Origin: Forficula auricularia
Lineage: Eukaryota; Arthropoda; Insecta; Dermaptera; Forficulidae
NCBI GenBank assembly: GCA_024734495.1
Contig: JALMQS010000162.1
Location: 744,001-808,000, forward strand
Reading direction: 5' to 3'
DNA: 64,000 nucleotides
Shown: piece after piece, positions 31,500-42,429 of the stretch
How positions within the stretch are numbered: the stretch's first letter is position 1
Layout of the letters: each line of letters opens with the position of its first letter
The notes under the pieces: model-generated
What the model was told of the DNA's origin: nothing
Databases searched by the model: none
Seen by the model: the letters and a program-made list of their open reading frames with translations, nothing else
Made by a program: the position numbers and the translations under genes

Positions 31500-32555
31500 T
31501 AAATAAAAAACCTCTTTTCCGATAATATTTATTTCCCATTCACCTCTATTCCCCAATAAACATGTAGTATATTGTAATGAACTAATGAATAAAAGTTCTG
31601 CAAATTATTATTATATTCTAATTGCAATTTTGAGTTTCCATTTCGGTGCTAGGCATTTATATGTAGTGGATGGTGGTACTGGCTGCTTAATACTTTTAAG
31701 GAGAACTACTAGTTTTTCCCTTTAATCCTTTCAATTAACGATTAGAATTGGAAAGTCAGTAAATACGCCAAAAATACATATTGTTAGTAACATAGTTCTT
31801 AAAATCGAAAACCGAACGTCAAGAGGCACTTCCAACATGAAAATAGATCATTGACACAATTCTAATGTAATAAAATTAATAATATTAGTCCTAATACTGA
31901 TTTTCTAAATGAAAAAGATTTCCTTTCAAAACTGGACAAGTTTGTTCTAAAATTTAGTTAGCTAAATGTGTTAGAGATGCTGCTTTTTGTTGCCTCCTTC
32001 CTAATGGTGCCATGGACACTGTCGGTCAAAATTGATACGAAATTGACACCTGCAGCCCTTGTTTCCTTCAACTAGTCAAAAGCCTAATTGCTAGAAACCT
32101 TTTCAAGAGATCAAGCTGCTCGCCAAAACTCTGGGCATCCCCACGATTTCCTCCACAGAATTTTTGTCCAACATTTCAGCTGTCATTTAAACATTGACTG
32201 GCAACCTCTACCGCCCCTGTTTTCCTAGTATCCTCTTGATAATAAATATTATATATAGTAAAACAAATGTAGTATTTATTGGTCAAAGGTCAGCCAATTT
32301 CCCTTTGATTGCCGGCAGCTTACTATTGATTGATTCATTTACTTTTTATAATGAATGGACAGTGTCTCTTTATTGACACGACAAATTTTTTCCCTAAAAA
32401 ACTTAAAATAATTCTTTCAAAGCAGCTAAAAAATAATCTGCCCCTCAGTGCGGAACGGGTTTGACTGCAGCTTTGGAGGTTTTCTGGTGAGCCGGTCTTA
32501 CAGGACAGGTAAGTAATTTTTTGAGGCTTAAAATTAAATTATATTGGACAAATAC
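31500..32555. other. Intergenic stretch, no gene recognised
   Basis: No domain or splice-consistent exon is evident. The frame at 32194-32376 has no recognisable content. Confidence 0.5.
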
Positions 32556-32559
32556 ATTT

Positions 32560-33256
32560 AAAAATAAGCTGATGTATTCTGATGTGGCCATCCACTTGAC
32601 TTTACCATACAATCCCTCACTTATATTTAATATTTAATAAAATTATTTATAATCATGTAGGGGGGTGGGGTTAGTTTTTCCATTTTTAGACTCCTGAGGG
32701 CCCACTGATTTGATTTGATACAAAATTTGGTTGAGTTTGATACAAGGGCCTAGATTTTCATTTTTAGAACCTACCCCCCCCCCACACATTTTGGGCGGTT
32801 AGTTTTTGCATTTTTAGACTTCTGGGGTCCCACTGATTATGTATACAAAATTTGGTTGAGTTTGCTCAAATAGCCTAGATTTTTAATTTTTAACTCTCCC
32901 CCTCCACCCCCTTAATTTTGGGTCGATATGAACCAAATCTAATCAGCTCTTAATCTCAATGGACCAAAACTACGTGTCAAATTTGGTTTCGATATTCACA
33001 CTAGTTTATGAGCTAGCTCGTCCACAAAAATTTGGTAACGCACAGACTAACAGACATTTTGACAAAACAAAAAATATAATTTTTTCGATCTTCGATTATT
33101 AGAGTTTAATTGTAGAGCGAAATTACATGGTTTCGCTTAATTTTTTAATCAAAATAGTTTCAGCCTTTTTTGAGATATTTCGAAAAAAAGAAGGAAAAAA
33201 CATACTTTTTTCATGCACGATTACAATACTTGACCATACCCTGTATGGTAAAGTAA
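32560..33256 (+). repeat. Repeat family A, best full-length copy
   Basis: Runs from CTGATGTGGCCATCCACTTG through ACTTTACCATACA, three GTTAGTTTTT...TGATTATG...ACAAAATTTGG modules each followed by C-rich blocks, and TCAAATTTGG...GAGCTAGCTCG, to GACCATACCCTGTATGGTAAAG. Use this copy as the family reference. The C-rich runs vary in length between copies. Confidence 0.75.
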
Positions 33257-34175
33257 AAAATTTAAGTTCTGTCCTCCAATGGCTCCAATTTCTAATTTTT
33301 GAGTGAAAAATTTAACTTTAATTCAAAATTTAAGAAATTCAAACATTTTATTATTTTCGTTGAATGGTTGGTCCAGTGTTTATTTCATAAATTTTAGCAT
33401 AAAGAAAACTGAAGTCAAGGGGAAGCTAGACTTAGTGGAATAATCATTTTATAAGAATTTGAAAAATTTATTTTCTTAATTCTGAAGATCATTATTAAAG
33501 GAAAATAATAAAATATGATTTAAAATAACGTGAGTTCACTTAGAATAATGACTTGCCAAGAATTTTTGGATCAGAGAAATCAAAATTGTATCCTAACTTT
33601 GTTGAATGATTTGATACCATATACTTTCATGCATTGTTAATTATTGTAATTGATTAAATATTTCACTTTTTGACTTTTTTTATTTATAATATTTTGTTAA
33701 TTAAAATAATTATAGTTTTATAATTTTAATGAATTAAAGATGTATTTAAACAATTTGCTCCGAGTATAAATATATTTCGGAGATATTTCTCTGGACATGA
33801 AAGATTAAAAAAATTCTTCCATTCTTATTCTATAAATAAAGAAAAGAATTTAAAGAGAGGGAGGGAATCATGAGAAAAAATGTATGAAACTTCACAACAT
33901 GCACAAAGAACATTTAATGACGCCATAAACGTGACGATGGCGTTTCTCTTGACGTCACAACGCTTTCACTGCGTCAATACCCTCTGGTATTTATCAATTT
34001 AATGACGAAACAGAATCTAACGATTATCTTAATCTGATTAAATACTTATTTATCAATAATATATTATATTGATTTATTTTATATTTAGAGATCTTTTTGC
34101 TATATTTTTAAAAATTATTAATTAATTCGTTATCGCCTTTTGTTTATTGGACCATCTTATTTTCTTCTTCTTCTT
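33257..34175. other. Intergenic stretch, no gene recognised
   Basis: AT-rich. A slightly GC-richer island at about 33900-33990 contains a perfect CRE-type palindrome TGACGTCA (about 33952) and two GTGACG/GACGCC words. There is no adjacent coding region, so I make no promoter call. Confidence 0.45.
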
Positions 34176-34177
34176 AT

Positions 34178-34720
34178 ATATAATCAACTGGTGTGTTCAC
34201 CACACGACTTTCACATTTTCATTTATTTGAAATCATCGCGACACTACTAATTTACACCCCCTTCCTATATTTCGTTTTTTTTGATTTTCTCAAAAAAAGT
34301 TAATTTCATTTTGTAACTTCTAGGTGGAAGGAATCGATACCCTTAATAGTTGGAATCCGGATATGGGACATAAAACAGGATATTGTGGTCCCCAGAGGCC
34401 AACACGGGGCCAAAAATCATTGGTCAGTGCGTACGTATGTACGTATATACCCCTGCGTTTCGCAATCATAAGTCTCAGAGCTACGAATTCAAAACTTATA
34501 TAGGCTAAAAAGAGTACAGCAAGGTTTTGGTTGAAATCGGAATACCGGAAGTGGACATTTACATGAAAGATTTTTTTTTTTGATTTTCTCAAAAACGGCT
34601 CTAACTATTTTTAAAAAAATTAGTATATTTATCAAGTGTCATGAGTTATTAGTTGTGTCAAATTTTGAATCCGATTGAAATAAAGGAAGGGTGTAAAGTA
34701 GGAGGGTCACCTGGAAAATA
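34178..34720 (+). repeat. Repeat family B copy with internal inversion
   Basis: The AACTGGTGTGTTCACCACACGAC head, CATCGCGACACTACTAATTT, the inverted GTACGTATATACCCC...TTTCGCAATCATAAGTCTCAG segment, then CTCAAAAACGGCTCTAAC...AAGTGTCATGAG...AAGGAAGGGTGTAAAGTAGGAG. The frame at 34320-34592 is repeat translation. Confidence 0.6.
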
Positions 34721-34724
34721 TACG

Positions 34725-35630
34725 AATACTTCAGACATGTTTTTAAGCATATCTAAATTATTATTACTGCGGCTGAGGATAATTACCCTTAATCTTAGAC
34801 ATATTTATTCGCCACGTTTTACCCCATTTTAAGTTTGTCTCATTTAGTATTTATAAGTAATCATAAATAATGATTGTTTTTTTTATTATATATATAGATG
34901 GCGTACAGAGTAACTACATAAATAAAAGTATATTGACTTAGAGCTATGGCTCAATCAACATGACAGGTTTATTGGAAACATTACTCTCAATTACTGGAAT
35001 AGTCAATGACAATTTTGCCTTTATTTAAGTGAATAAATAAAAACTAAACACCTTGAAATAGTATGATATAAAGTTATCTATAATGGCAATACAAATGAGT
35101 CAGGAGCGCGAGAGTAGGACAATTCTGATTAATTTTTTGAGGAGGTAGGGCAGAGGACAGAAGGTTCAATTTTCGGATCTGACCATCCAAAGAATGACGG
35201 GTGGAAACTCTATCTATGACTTTTAGTGAATAAAACTTCCTCTAAACCTTGTTATTTTCCCTAAATTCTACAACTTTCACTTTCGACTCCATTCCAGCTC
35301 CTAAATTCTCTCTTCTTTTAAAAAGGCGAGGGTCATAGAGGTGTTAGACTCTTAGGGCCGGTTGTATGTCGCAAAGTAAATGCTTTTTACCACTAGGTTA
35401 GTGGTAAAAAGCATTTACTTTGTGACATACAACCGGCCCTTAGAATCAGTGCCTTCTTGCAACCTTATAGTAAAAAACAAACAAAATAATAATTAAAAAT
35501 ATGGAATTATACGAATACTTCAGACATGTTTTTAAGCAGATCTAAATTTGTATTACTGAGGCTGAGGATAATTACCCCTAATCCTAGACATATTTATTCG
35601 CCACGTTTTACTCCATTTTAAGTTTGTCTC
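34725..35630 (+). repeat. Pair of 120-bp direct repeats flanking 660 bp
   Basis: TACGAATACTTCAGACATG...GGCTGAGGATAATTACCC...TTCGCCACGTTTTAC...TAAGTTTGTCTCAT occurs at 34725-34845 and again at 35511-35630 with few differences. The intervening DNA has no long frame; it includes the TTA-flanked palindrome at 35355. The arrangement could be an old segmental duplication or two copies of a short repeat. Confidence 0.65.
35355..35439. mobile_element. 85-bp perfect palindromic TIR element
   Basis: GGGCCGGTTGTATGTCGCAA...CTTTTTACCACTA is followed by its complement, flanked by TTA on both sides (35352-35354, 35440-35442). It differs from a perfect hairpin at one or two bases. It is the solo-TIR form of the family at 12972. 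Confidence 0.8.
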
Positions 35631-36064
35631 ATATTGAGGTAAAGTCCGGGAATATAATTACTGTCTAGATTAGATACACAATTGGTAGTCTGGCCACATG
35701 CGCACTTCTTCTGTTACGTTTTAATAATTATTGCTAGAATATCGCGTGTTATTCAAATATTTAGCATTGTGAAGCACTTAGCGAAATCAGAAATAAAGAC
35801 TTTGAATTATAAAGATCGCAAGATTAATTTTCTAATTCTAACAGTCACTTGTATTTCAATGAGGTTCACTCATGCCATTTTCGAAAAGTTTAAATAATAT
35901 GCAAAAGGAATGTGTCATGTTTCAAGTAGAACAACAAGTTTGTCTCGAAAAAGTACTTTTTAAATAAATATAGTTGTATTTAGTAATATGGCTATTTGGC
36001 TATACATATTATTTACCTAAATTAATTTTATCTTATTATATTAAATGAGCAATTCTTGTATATA

Positions 36065-36600
36065 AATATATATAGAATCGGTTTCTCGAAAACGGCTCTA
36101 ACGATTTCGCTAAAATTTGGTGAACTTATCAAGTATCAGTTATTAGTCGTGTATAAAATTTAATCCGATTGGAATAGAGGAAGGGGTTGTAAATTAGTCA
36201 TGTCGCAAAATAAATATTTTAATCGTTCATATCTCATCTTCGGTAAGTGGCAGTCTTGAAATTTGAAGCTTAAGCTAACTAGAGGCTACAAGAAGTACCA
36301 CAAGATTTTGGCTAAAATAGAAGTACCGGAAGTTGATGTTTACGTACGTAAGAATGTACCCCCCTGCGTTTCGCAATCATGAATCTCAAAGCTACAAAAT
36401 TCGAAACTTAAGCTCGATATAGGCTAAAAGGGATACAGCGAGTTTTTGCTTGAAATCGTAACACCGGAAGTGGACATTTAAATAAAATATTTTTTTTTTT
36501 TTTGATTTTCACAAAAACCACACTAACGATTATTTTTTTTAAATTGGTGTACTTATCAAATGTCATAAATTATTAAGCAATTTAGAGGCAAAAAGTTACC
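36065..36600 (+). repeat. Repeat family B copy
   Basis: TCGAAAACGGCTCTAACGATTTC, GATTGGAATAGAGGAAGGGG, GTTCATATCTCATCTTCGGT, then CCCTGCGTTTCGCAATCATG, ACACCGGAAGTGGACATTTA and a second CACAAAAACCACACTAACG block. It ends near GCATCGCTCGGTGCTCC. Confidence 0.6.
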
Positions 36601-36604
36601 GAGC

Positions 36605-37310
36605 ATCGCTCGGTGCTCCAGGCACTAATAATTTTTATTTAAGAACAAACTAATTTATTATAAACTATATACTGAGTGATAATAGAATATAGGTATAGAA
36701 ATATTTGTATTTAAATAAAGTACTGAAAAATAATTTATTCCAACTTTTAGGATATTGTCAAAGATTTGGTTGAGAATCACTGGCTCAAATATTCTGATGT
36801 TGTTTTTGAAAAAGAATTGAAATCTGTATGTGCATTTAAATTTGAGAATCCCTCGAATGTTGTTTACTTATCGAAATTCTGAAAATTTTCTCCGGCTCGA
36901 TTATCTTATCCACTAGCAGGTTTCTTTATTTTTATTTTTTACTAGTCAGTTCTCGTCTAGAAAGACGCCAGACAAGTCGATGATGTTAAGCATTTACACA
37001 CATTCAAAGGTAAATTAATCACTTTTGTTTTTATTATATTTTTATTTATATGTATTATTATACTAATAAAATATTTATAATCTTTATTCCCATAACTTTT
37101 TCTCATTCCCTTTCAGTATATGCAAATAAATAGAATTTTAATATTATTGATAGTTTAATCTTACTTCTTTTCAAAATTACCACACGCTAACAAATATTTC
37201 TCAAGTGTTCTATTTGAAAGCTGACGTACACCCGAATTTCACTTCTATAAACAATCAATAATAAAATTCAAATTAAAACTTCATTAAATTAAGAAATTAA
37301 TAATAATTAT
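36605..37310. other. Intergenic stretch, no gene recognised
   Basis: AT-rich; no supported feature. Confidence 0.5.
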
Positions 37311-37315
37311 AGGAA

Positions 37316-37614
37316 ATCATAAGATGGTGTCATCTATCAAATCCGATGGAATGGAATATTTTTAATTATATGTCAGAGGGGTTGTTTTTCACCCCCTCGG
37401 GAATCGAACCCGAGTGCCAGCAACAGCAATCCGGGCCATCTGGCGTTTACATATATCAGAGAGGTTCGCACCTCGCAAGTGAGCCAGATGGCACGGATTT
37501 CTGTTACTGGCACTTGGGTTCGATGCCAGAGGGGGTGAAAAACAACCCCTCTGACATATAATTAAAAATATTCCATTCCATCGGATTTAATAGATGACAC
37601 CATCTTATGATTTT
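37316..37614. mobile_element. Fold-back element with tRNA-like core (family E)
   Basis: The arms AAATCATAAGATGGTGTCAT...GGAATGGAATATTTTTAATT...ATATGTCAGAGGGGTTGTTTTTCACCCCCTC pair with 37520-37612. Read on the minus strand, the middle holds TGGCTCACTTG (A-box-like) and later GGTTCGATTCC (B box), as in tRNA-derived SINEs. The plus strand of the right arm also carries GGTTCGATGCC. The apparent 71-codon frame at 37346 is arm sequence. Related copies: 49653-49815 and 50037-50192. Confidence 0.75.
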
Positions 37615-37619
37615 CTAAG

Positions 37620-39030
37620 AATATTTGAATCTATTACCATCGGTAAATTGAAATCTTTCAGTAATTATATGTATACATTTTTAGTTTAATATTTTTGTCT
37701 TTTCAAAAATGAATTAAAATTTTTTAACAAAATAGATTTTTTAACAGATCATTTTCTCTTAAAATAGTCAATTCCGGATTTACAACTAGTACCATTACCT
37801 TGAATATTAATTAATCCGTAAGAACACAGGATTCGCTTTTTAAACATATTTTTACCCCAAAAATATAGTATAATTTTGGTTTTACTCATGGACGTAGTTG
37901 GGGGGTAAGGCAAGGGGGGGAGTGCCTCCCAAAACTCATTGTTCCCCCTAGAAAAATCGAAACTCAATTATTACGAGGCATCACTTATGTATTTCTCTTT
38001 AAATTATTTCGTTACTTCCAAAATTTGTCAATTCTACTAAAAAGTTACTTGATCTGTAATCGGATTACTGAAATTTAAACCTTGTGTTAGCCAAACAGCT
38101 GGCCGGCTGTCCCCCTAAGAAAACTCCCTAACTACGCCAATGGTTATATTCAGAGAAAGAAAATAACTTTAGAGAAGCTTTTGGAAAAAAGAAAAACCTA
38201 AAAACTTCTTAAGTAAAGGAATACTAGCTAATTTGAACAAAAATCTTGCTATCACATATCCACGATAAATTTTAAAGATAAACTGATTAGTCTATGAGAA
38301 AACTACTTTTTGGGCTTAAACTGGATAATTTTTTTGAGTACTATTGATAGTTAAAAGTAAAGATTTTTTGACCATCAGAAGATAGATAACCAAATACCTA
38401 TTACCAAAAGTATATACACCCCAGCTCCTGACTCAGATAACAAAGTAAGATCCATTTAACTAGATTGCTATAACAAGCTTTCTAAAGTGTCTAATTTCAA
38501 ACATGTAATATAAAATAAATTAATTTTATCAAATTTATTACTTTTTCTTTTATACGTATGGTAATTTTAATCAGTGGTTCGTCTATCGATCTCGTCAAGC
38601 TTAAAAACAAATTTTTCGCAAATAACAATTGACTTGGCTTGGAAGATGGGTAAAATCTATATCTAATTAGTCTGTCTCTGTCATTAAGATATACGTTAAT
38701 AATGATACAGTTTTTTTAACTGAAAACTATTTTTGATTTTTCTTTATCTTTAATTAAAAATTATAAATGTTTCCAATCTTCTCAAAACCTGCAAAGTCTC
38801 TTAATTAATTTTCAAAGAGATTTTAAATATTTTTTAAATATTGATTTGTTATAACAAGAGTGTAAATGTTTGTAGTGGTCGTTTGATTGTTATTATTCGA
38901 CTGAATAGGCTACATTTGGCAATTTCATTATAGTAATTTTTTACATTAATACAATTGTATTTTGCAAAAAATACGCTATTATTTTTTTGGAACAAAATTT
39001 TCTCTGGTGAGAGACGGACTGGTAGAAATT
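37620..39030. other. Intergenic stretch, no gene recognised
   Basis: AT-rich with a G-rich tract (TTGGGGGGTAAGGCAAGG, about 37898) and a related AACTACGCC...block near 38130. The frames 37749-37967 and 38849-39130 show no domain. Confidence 0.5.
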
Positions 39031-39096
39031 TTAATTGAAAATAATGGAAGGCAGCCCAGGGGTAGTGAGGAAAGAAAAAATTAACACATATCCAAA

Positions 39097-39416
39097 CGAG
39101 GGGTGAACCGCGACCTAATATGCTGTACACCTACTTCCACTTGTACTTTCAAATATTTCCAAGTACTTCCAAATATTTCCAAGTACCAACTTCAAAATAT
39201 TTCCAAGTAATTCCAAATATTTCCAAGTACTTCCAAATATTTCCAAGCACTTCCAAATATTTTCAAGTATTTCCAAATATTCTTAAGTACTTCCAAATAT
39301 TTCCAAGTACTTCCAAATATTTCCAAGCACTTCCAAATATTTCCAAATACTTTCAAGTACTTCCAAAATACTTCCAAAGAGGTGTACACCTACTTCCAAT
39401 CGCTGATCACCCCTCT
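39097..39416. mobile_element. hAT-type TIR element filled by a minisatellite
   Basis: The ends are CGAGGGGTGAACCGCGAC and the complement of AGAGGGGTGATCAGCGAT; TATCCAAA flanks both sides (39089-39096, 39417-39424), an 8-bp duplication. Sub-terminal GTGTACACCTACTTCCA occurs in both orientations. The interior is a degenerate tandem array (see next entry). The frames 39120-39434 and 39192-39389 are translations of the array. Confidence 0.85.
39140..39375. repeat. TTCCAAATATTTCCAAGTAC minisatellite
   Basis: About ten degenerate tandem copies of a roughly 20-bp unit built from two 10-mers, TTCCAAATAT and TTCCAAGTAC, with C, T or A changes at the variable base. It sits inside the hAT-type element; the related element at 45748 lacks the array. 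Confidence 0.85.
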
Positions 39417-39458
39417 TATCCAAATAAGGTGTAATTTATTGGAATCCTTCCTCCTTTC

Positions 39459-39512
39459 CTTTCAAACCGACGTTTCAGAGGATTCCTCCCTCCCTCATCA
39501 GGGTTTCAAAGG
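39459..39512 (-). ncRNA. Hammerhead ribozyme with 10-bp stem I
   Basis: Minus strand: CTGATGA (39501-39495), a GAGG/CCTC stem II over GAAT, GAAAC (39476-39472), GTC (39471-39469) with minimal ACGT stem III. Stem I GGTTTGAAAGG pairs with CCTTTGAAACC with a single G-G mismatch. The core is complete. Confidence 0.8.
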
Positions 39513-39641
39513 GTCAATGAAGGAAACAAATAAAATGCTTCGTTCCTCTCTCCACAGCAGTATTTAAAACTTTTCCTTAGCAGAAGCATAGAAAAACAAT
39601 TTTTCTCTTCCTTTTTTTCTTCCCTTTCTTAATTCATTGAC

Positions 39642-39698
39642 CCTTTGAAACCCTGAAGAAAGAGGGAAGAATCCTCCAAAACGTCGGTTTGAATGGAA
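39642..39698 (+). ncRNA. Decayed hammerhead, right arm
   Basis: CTGAAGA (39653-39659) and GAGG...CCTC are kept, but GAAAC has become AAAAC (39677-39682 region). Stem I is retained. Loss of the conserved G should abolish cleavage. Confidence 0.55.
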
Positions 39699-39719
39699 AG
39701 GAGGAAGGATTCCAATAAA

Positions 39720-39732
39720 TTACCCCTTATTT
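39720..39732 (+). repeat. Left target-site duplication of the BRK1 retrocopy
   Basis: TTACCCCTTATTT matches TTACCCTTTATTT at 40203-40215 at 12 of 13 positions, bracketing the BRK1 copy. The length and A/T-rich character fit LINE-mediated insertion. Confidence 0.7.
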
Positions 39733-39763
39733 TTTTAAATAGTTATAAAATATTCATTTTTTT

Positions 39764-39769
39764 TTTATT
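39764..39769 (-). terminator. BRK1: Polyadenylation signal of the BRK1 copy
   Basis: AATAAA on the minus strand, about 31 bp before the inferred 3' end at 39733, the usual spacing. A short T run (39730-39736 on the plus strand) may be all that remains of a poly(A) tail. Confidence 0.5.
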
Positions 39770-39958
39770 TTTCAATAAAATAAAAAGATCTTACTTTACT
39801 TATGTGCTGTCTAAATGGGCTTTGTTCCCGGTGACATTAAATAAAAAAAAAAAAAGATCTTACATTTTTATATATTTATGCAAATTTTAAAAAGAATATA
39901 AATGTGAAGAAAAAAAATTCAAACAAATACTAGTTGAGTTGATTATGCTTATAATTGC

Positions 39959-40189
39959 TCAAGATAATGTTTCTCCTTTCGTTACCCTTGCTTCCAAATA
40001 TTCGACTCTTCTTTCTAAGGTTGTTAGTTTTTCATTCAAAACTGCTAAACGTGATCGACATGACATATCAAATGAATTTAAAAAATCAGTAATTTTCTTA
40101 ATACTACCGGTAATTACTTCAATATACTCTCTATTAGCCCAATCTTGTTGAATTTGTTTTTGTATCGCTTCCCTATGTAAAGTAGCCAT
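39959..40189 (-). CDS. BRK1: BRK1/HSPC300, WAVE-complex subunit, intronless copy
   Basis: A complete 76-codon frame: [20 protein letters not shown] at the start, then a middle block with [20 protein letters not shown], and a C-terminus [10 protein letters not shown]. This is near identical to animal BRK1 across its full length (the family is about 75 residues). BRK1 is the small helical subunit of the five-part WAVE/SCAR complex, which activates Arp2/3 to build branched actin downstream of Rac; it forms the trimeric coiled coil with WAVE and Abi. There are no stops or frameshifts. Lack of introns, a 13-bp flanking duplication, a 13-bp 5' leader and a downstream AATAAA indicate a retrocopy. 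Whether it is the expressed gene or a young processed copy cannot be told here; the intact frame implies either recent origin or selection. Confidence 0.95.
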   Translation of the reverse strand: MATLHREAIQKQIQQDWANREYIEVITGSIKKITDFLNSFDMSCRSRLAVLNEKLTTLERRVEYLEARVTKGETLS

Positions 40190-40202
40190 TTTCCAAATTC
40201 AT

Positions 40203-40215
40203 TTACCCTTTATTT
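40203..40215 (+). repeat. Right target-site duplication of the BRK1 retrocopy
   Basis: TTACCCTTTATTT; partner of 39720-39732. The 5' leader of the copy would be 40190-40202. Confidence 0.7.
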
Positions 40216-40279
40216 GGATATGTGTCAATTTTTTCTTTCCTCAGTACCCCTGGGCTGCCTTCCATTATTTTCAATTATT

Positions 40280-41095
40280 ATAATATATTATGATAATAAT
40301 GATGCATTTGCTGTTATTTTGAGTCACGAATTCAAGATGGTGTAAAAAAACTACGTTAATATAGATCATATTTATTAGACCTATGATCTGAATTCTTTTT
40401 TACTTACAATTCGAAGAACCTTAAGTTACAATATCGACACGTCTAATAACCGGTTCGATAGTGTATAATGTTATGTTTAATTGCTTGTGATACAACAGAA
40501 TCACCTATACACTCTACATGGGCACTGTATATGCAATATGGTAGCAAGTTTTCGTGGTAGATGCGAAGAACCGGGAAATTTCGAAGGGTGTTTTTCCACA
40601 TCGCATCGATCCTTCAAACTCGTCTTCGACCTTGAGCCTGACTTGATTTAAGCGGCAATTCAACAAGTTCACTCCCTTCCATTAAGCTTATCCACGTTTC
40701 TCGAAACTTTTATGAAAAAAGAAGAAAATTGTGCTAAGTTGAGAAAAATAATAGGGCTAACTAAAATCGAATTATATACTTAGAAGCAACAGATGCTTTT
40801 GACAGCTTAATTGACAACAATTATATGATAAGCTCTTCGGTTTGAACTATCCCAATATAATATAGAGAATGTAAAGATAGGGATTTCTTATGTAATTCAA
40901 TCTTTTCTTCATAGAAAATCTTAGGAACTAAGAATTTTCCACGACTCAGACAACCAATTCAGAATAAAAAAATAAACTGCAACGGATCGTTGCTAAACTT
41001 TATCCAAATTCATTTAAAATATTAATATGTTTGTTCCTTTATTATTAATCAGATATCACTTAAATTTGCAGTTCATGTTGACTTTAATTCAAACA
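40280..41095. other. Upstream flank of the BRK1 copy, no gene recognised
   Basis: 40380-40720 is less AT-rich than its surroundings but has no long frame. Nothing identified. Confidence 0.45.
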
Positions 41096-41099
41096 AATG

Positions 41100-41800
41100 A
41101 TCGATTCTCATTTAACAGTCGAGGAATAATCATTCTACATTCGATTTTTGACATTTCGGTTATTATTGGTAACCATTGGTGAAGACATGGAGGAATCGAC
41201 TTTAAATCAAAAATAACCATCGATTCTTATCTTATACTAGAGGAATAACCTTATTGCATTNNNNNNNNNNNNNNNNNNNNNNNNNNNNNNNNNNNNNNNN
41301 NNNNNNNNNNNNNNNNNNNNNNNNNNNNNNNNNNNNNNNNNNNNNNNNNNNNNNNNNNNNNNNNNNNNNNNNNNNNNNNNNNNNNNNNNNNNNNNNNNNN
41401 NNNNNNNNNNNNNNNNNNNNNNNNNNNNNNNNNNNNNNNNNNNNNNNNNNNNNNNNNNNNNNNNNNNNNNNNNNNNNNNNNNNNNNNNNNNNNNNNNNNN
41501 NNNNNNNNNNNNNNNNNNNNNNNNNNNNNNNNNNNNNNNNNNNNNNNNNNNNNNNNNNNNNNNNNNNNNNNNNNNNNNNNNNNNNNNNNNNNNNNNNNNN
41601 NNNNNNNNNNNNNNNNNNNNNNNNNNNNNNNNNNNNNNNNNNNNNNNNNNNNNNNNNNNNCACGTTTTCAGTAGAGGTTGTCATTAATAGTCAAAACATC
41701 AAAAATGTAATGCAATAAGGTTATTCCTTTAGTATTAGATAAGAATCAATCCCTATTTTTGATTTTAACTCGATTCTTCTATGTCTTCAGAAAAGGTAAA
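41100..41800. repeat. Inverted repeat flanking an assembly gap
   Basis: AAATCAAAAATAACCATCGATTCTTATCT...AGAGGAATAACCTTATTGCATT before the gap is complementary to AATGCAATAAGGTTATTCCTTTAGTATTAG...AAGAATC after it. The missing DNA is therefore the inner part of a fold-back element. Confidence 0.75.
41261..41660. other. Assembly gap, 400 N
   Basis: Run of 400 N. Frames reported across it are artefacts. Confidence 1.
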
Positions 41801-42429
41801 TGATAAGAAAACAACCCAATTGCTATGGTTACTTATAAAATTTCCTCCCCAATTTTTAGCATAGCCTATACATTCTTACTTAAGCAAAGTTAAATGAGCT
41901 AATATAAACCGTTCAAATGAATAAATTTTAAAGAATTTAAAAAAGTACTACCTTACTCTAGAGTAAAGTACTTTAAAATATAATTTTACTAAAAACTTTT
42001 TTGTCTTCCCCAAGGTACTTAATTAAGATATTAAATTTCATCAAAATTGGTTAAGTCATTTTCAAGATATCTAGAAAAAACTAAAAAAGAGACCCCATGT
42101 AATTTTTGGCAAAATCGTCATGTGCTAAAATTCAACCTAATTGAATACTACAATTTGTGACTTTAATTGAGTCTATGGGTTCCGTAGTCTTTACCTGAGG
42201 ACCCTTTGAAGTCGCGCTTGCCGCGAGACCGATTACAATACTTTCCCCATGATTCGCATTGGATAAAGTAACTAGTAAATTGTATTCTGATTCGAATTTA
42301 CGAAGATATTCTTGAAGCTACTTTAATGAATAATTATTAATTTAATTGATTATAGTAGCAGCAACTGACTGTTTTTGATTTAAATATATTTTCAAATTGT
42401 ACAATTTTAAAGTTGAAATGGAATCAAGA

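Larger units (their letters stand above)
39033..40278. mobile_element. Hammerhead fold-back carrying a hAT insertion and a BRK1 retrocopy
   Basis: The outer arms AATTGAAAATAATGGAAGGC...AGCCCAGGGGTA...GAGGAAAGAAAAAATT (39033-39096) and complement (40213-40278) continue, after removing the hAT insertion (39097-39416) and the BRK1 insertion (39733-40202), into a common inner pair AAATAAGGTGTAATTTATTG...GGAATCCTTCCTCCTTTCC against 39685-39732. The hinge is near 39560-39620. The nested insertions give an order of events: element first, then the two insertions. Confidence 0.75.

Noticed and set aside
33940..33990. CRE-like TGACGTCA as a promoter
   Set aside because: A single 8-bp palindrome without a nearby coding exon or other promoter features is expected by chance at this scale.
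39120..39434. 104-codon frame of SKYFQVFPN-type repeats and its minus-strand mirror
   Set aside because: It is a translation of the TTCCAAATAT/TTCCAAGTAC minisatellite inside a transposable element.
41232..41718. Long frames spanning 41254-41718
   Set aside because: They consist of N bases in the assembly gap.
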